13,148 nucleotides of DNA from an uncultured Chloroflexota bacterium. Lineage in GTDB: Bacteria > Chloroflexota > Limnocylindria > Limnocylindrales > Limnocylindraceae. The stretch spans positions 1 through 13,148 of the forward strand of contig CAINNT010000040.1 of the NCBI GenBank assembly GCA_903851225.1, read 5' to 3'. The notes below the pieces were generated by a model. The model ran no database searches. It saw only the letters and a program-made list of their open reading frames with translations, and was not told where the DNA came from. Each line of letters starts with the position of its first letter. Positions within the stretch are counted from its first letter, which is position 1. Positions 12,601-13,148 of this stretch are shown piece after piece. Made by a program: the position numbers and the translations under genes.

Positions 12601-13148
12601 CGCACCGAGTGCGGCGATACGTTCGACCGCATCGGCAAGCAGTTCCTCTCTGCCGGCTTCCTGCCTGGCGAGCGTGGCGAGGCGACGCTCCTGTGGACGC
12701 AAGGTGCCGAGGATCTCTTCAACACGAGCGCGATTGTCGATCGCCTCTTTCATCTCAGCTTCGGCTCGCGCACGACGTCGCTCGTGTCGAGCAGTACCAG
12801 CGAACTCCTCCACGAGCGCGCGGCGCTCCTCTGCCTTCAGGCTCAGCGCTTGGTCAACGGCGCCTTGGCCGATGAAGAGGAGTCCGTTTTCGGCGAGGCC
12901 GGCCCCGTCGAGCAGTTCGTTGAGATCTCGAAGGCGAATCTTCTCGCGGTTGAGCAGGTACTCCTGGCCACCACCACGATCGGCACGTCGAGCGATTTCG
13001 ATTTCGGTGAATGGGAGGTCAAAAAGCCCATCATCGTTGGCGATGGAGAGCGATACCTCGGCGAGTCCGAGCGGTCGACGCTTCTCCGACCCTGCAAAGA
13101 TGACCTCGTCCACACGCTTCGAACGAATGCCGCGGCCGGCCTCGCCGA
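9688..13148 (-). CDS. smc: Chromosome segregation protein SMC, 5' end outside the window
   Basis: Smc is the long coiled-coil ATPase of bacterial condensin, which with ScpA and ScpB extrudes and organises DNA loops at the origin. About 1152 residues are visible; the frame runs off the right edge, so the Walker A (roughly the first 50-60 residues) is missing. The visible part starts LGE-type sequence GEAGRGIRSKRVDEVIFAGS, then has head residues YLLNREKIRLRDLNELL, FIGQGAVDQAL and EERRALVEEFAGT. A long Ala/Arg/Glu-rich coiled coil follows, then a hinge at about 11790-11407, a second coil, LFGGGDAQLRL, the signature LSLLSGGERALT (about 10000-10025) and Walker B FVVLDEVDAALDEANV (about 9904-9945). 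The in-frame GTG at 13113 is internal, not the start. The hinge ends GGVVIRE rather than the usual GGxxxGG. ftsY is coupled by TTGA. Confidence 0.96.
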   Translation of the reverse strand, partial: GEAGRGIRSKRVDEVIFAGSEKRRPLGLAEVSLSIANDDGLFDLPFTEIEIARRADRGGGQEYLLNREKIRLRDLNELLDGAGLAENGLLFIGQGAVDQALSLKAEERRALVEEFAGTARHERRRARAEAEMKEAIDNRARVEEILGTLRPQERRLATLARQEAGREELLADAVERIAALGAARGAWIASRRMRLGGQLASVTGELHGIREQLRSADEEAHRRRERLGIARTELDAARRALDAAREAREAAERSQARVDAEFSALARDAERIASEVVVAEAEIASVEALRAAAAPSVDAEAVAALEILDADLSSARRELEALTDGTGAGSSDSALRAQRSREVERADLAARLDRLQAEFTAVTADGQNEDPSAAENVLILAATAASDTAARLAAAAAELTEAEAAVAAARATVGESERAARQAEAEAAAVSGRLAALETRRTALQDRALAKAAHAMGGRGLLAGVELREEGRAAVLAALGALARGFVVDQRGASLLDDEQGALLIEGSDPIGVSTHPTLPSLNGEILSDPHGLLGRLLANVVVAPSVAAALGALSDLPPGGTIVTRAGAVVRHGGVVIRETEPDDALLDSEIRRAAAESERLRASAASLRNEAIGASGALSAAEARLSQARHTEISMRAALRAAESARAEAERRRDAIRRSTSERAERISRLESAIGSAQGRLNEITISPEHAVATDAATQWRTRVEELTARRADLAVAVEADRAALRTRELARARGDATVAGASARIARAAEERGALETRVANLRAQLTEQSGLAAAARAAAAQREEGVQVKAALQVEIESEIAKDEEVKRGLRHREQQLDEALRPLERDAQAVEFERERFIEELSGDLAAFGRRLSEDPRLAAGIPVALRSAASADAAETLADGDAAVREELARKQAAALVIYWESQSAASEPMGTIAPDPEEVRALERLRRKIGPLEAGGASVVIEHQELRARLESLEVQTRDLDGAIEKAATLMRELDQLVETTFTEQFAALQTTFAANFQLLFGGGDAQLRLADDSDARRPGVEIDARPPLKRRQQLSLLSGGERALTGVALLLGMLAVRPLPFVVLDEVDAALDEANVTRFGDAIRELSERTQVVVITHNRGTVEVADSLWGVTVGEDAASRVFGLRLDEAKRIADQARAEREAAR

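Overview
The window is a GC-rich bacterial chromosome segment. It carries an almost continuous run of minus-strand housekeeping genes and one plus-strand gene. In transcription order (right to left) they are smc (5' end cut by the window edge), ftsY, ffh, rpsP, khpA, rimM, trmD, rplS, rnhB, yraN, rpsB, tsf and pyrH (cut at the left edge). The odd one out is a plus-strand MFS transporter gene sitting between ffh and ftsY. I saw no tRNA, rRNA, CRISPR array, insertion sequence or phage gene, and no gene-free stretch longer than about 160 bases.

The gene order, the short (198-residue) EF-Ts, the GC richness and the likely leaderless starts fit a high-GC Gram-positive-like or Chloroflexota-type bacterium, perhaps a freshwater Chloroflexota lineage. 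Actinomycetota is the main alternative. This assignment is inference from gene order and protein style, not from a search.

Region by region: 9688-13148 and 8780-9691 hold chromosome organisation (Smc) and the SRP receptor (FtsY), translationally coupled through a TTGA overlap. 7493-8806 is the divergent MFS gene; its 3' end overlaps ftsY by 27 bases and its start lies 22 bases from the ffh start. 3858-7470 holds SRP54 (Ffh) followed by S16, the KH protein KhpA, RimM and TrmD, i.e. protein targeting, 30S assembly and tRNA m1G37 methylation. 2113-3767 holds L19, RNase HII and a YraN-type nuclease-fold protein. 1-1956 holds S2, EF-Ts and UMP kinase. Several neighbours are coupled tightly (ATGA, GTGA and TTGA overlaps, TAA directly followed by ATG, and a Shine-Dalgarno sequence overlapping a stop codon).

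The most notable signals are these. The gaps before rpsP, rplS and rpsB each hold a -10-like box followed directly by a strong GC hairpin with a three-base loop. S16, L19 and S2 all carry long Ala/Glu-rich C-terminal tails. Overlapping back-to-back -10 boxes lie between ffh and the MFS gene, each six bases from its ATG. Several housekeeping enzymes deviate at hallmark residues: RNase HII GRG to GLA, TrmD catalytic Asp to Glu, Ffh DTAGR to DSSGR, YraN EVK to EVR, and loss of one glycine pair in the Smc hinge. Finally, the first 80 bases do not match pyrH and read as part of a sigma-factor-like gene on the other strand, so the left edge may be an assembly joint. I found no clear multi-gene novel system; the candidates for novelty are the leader/tail pattern and the bidirectional promoter.
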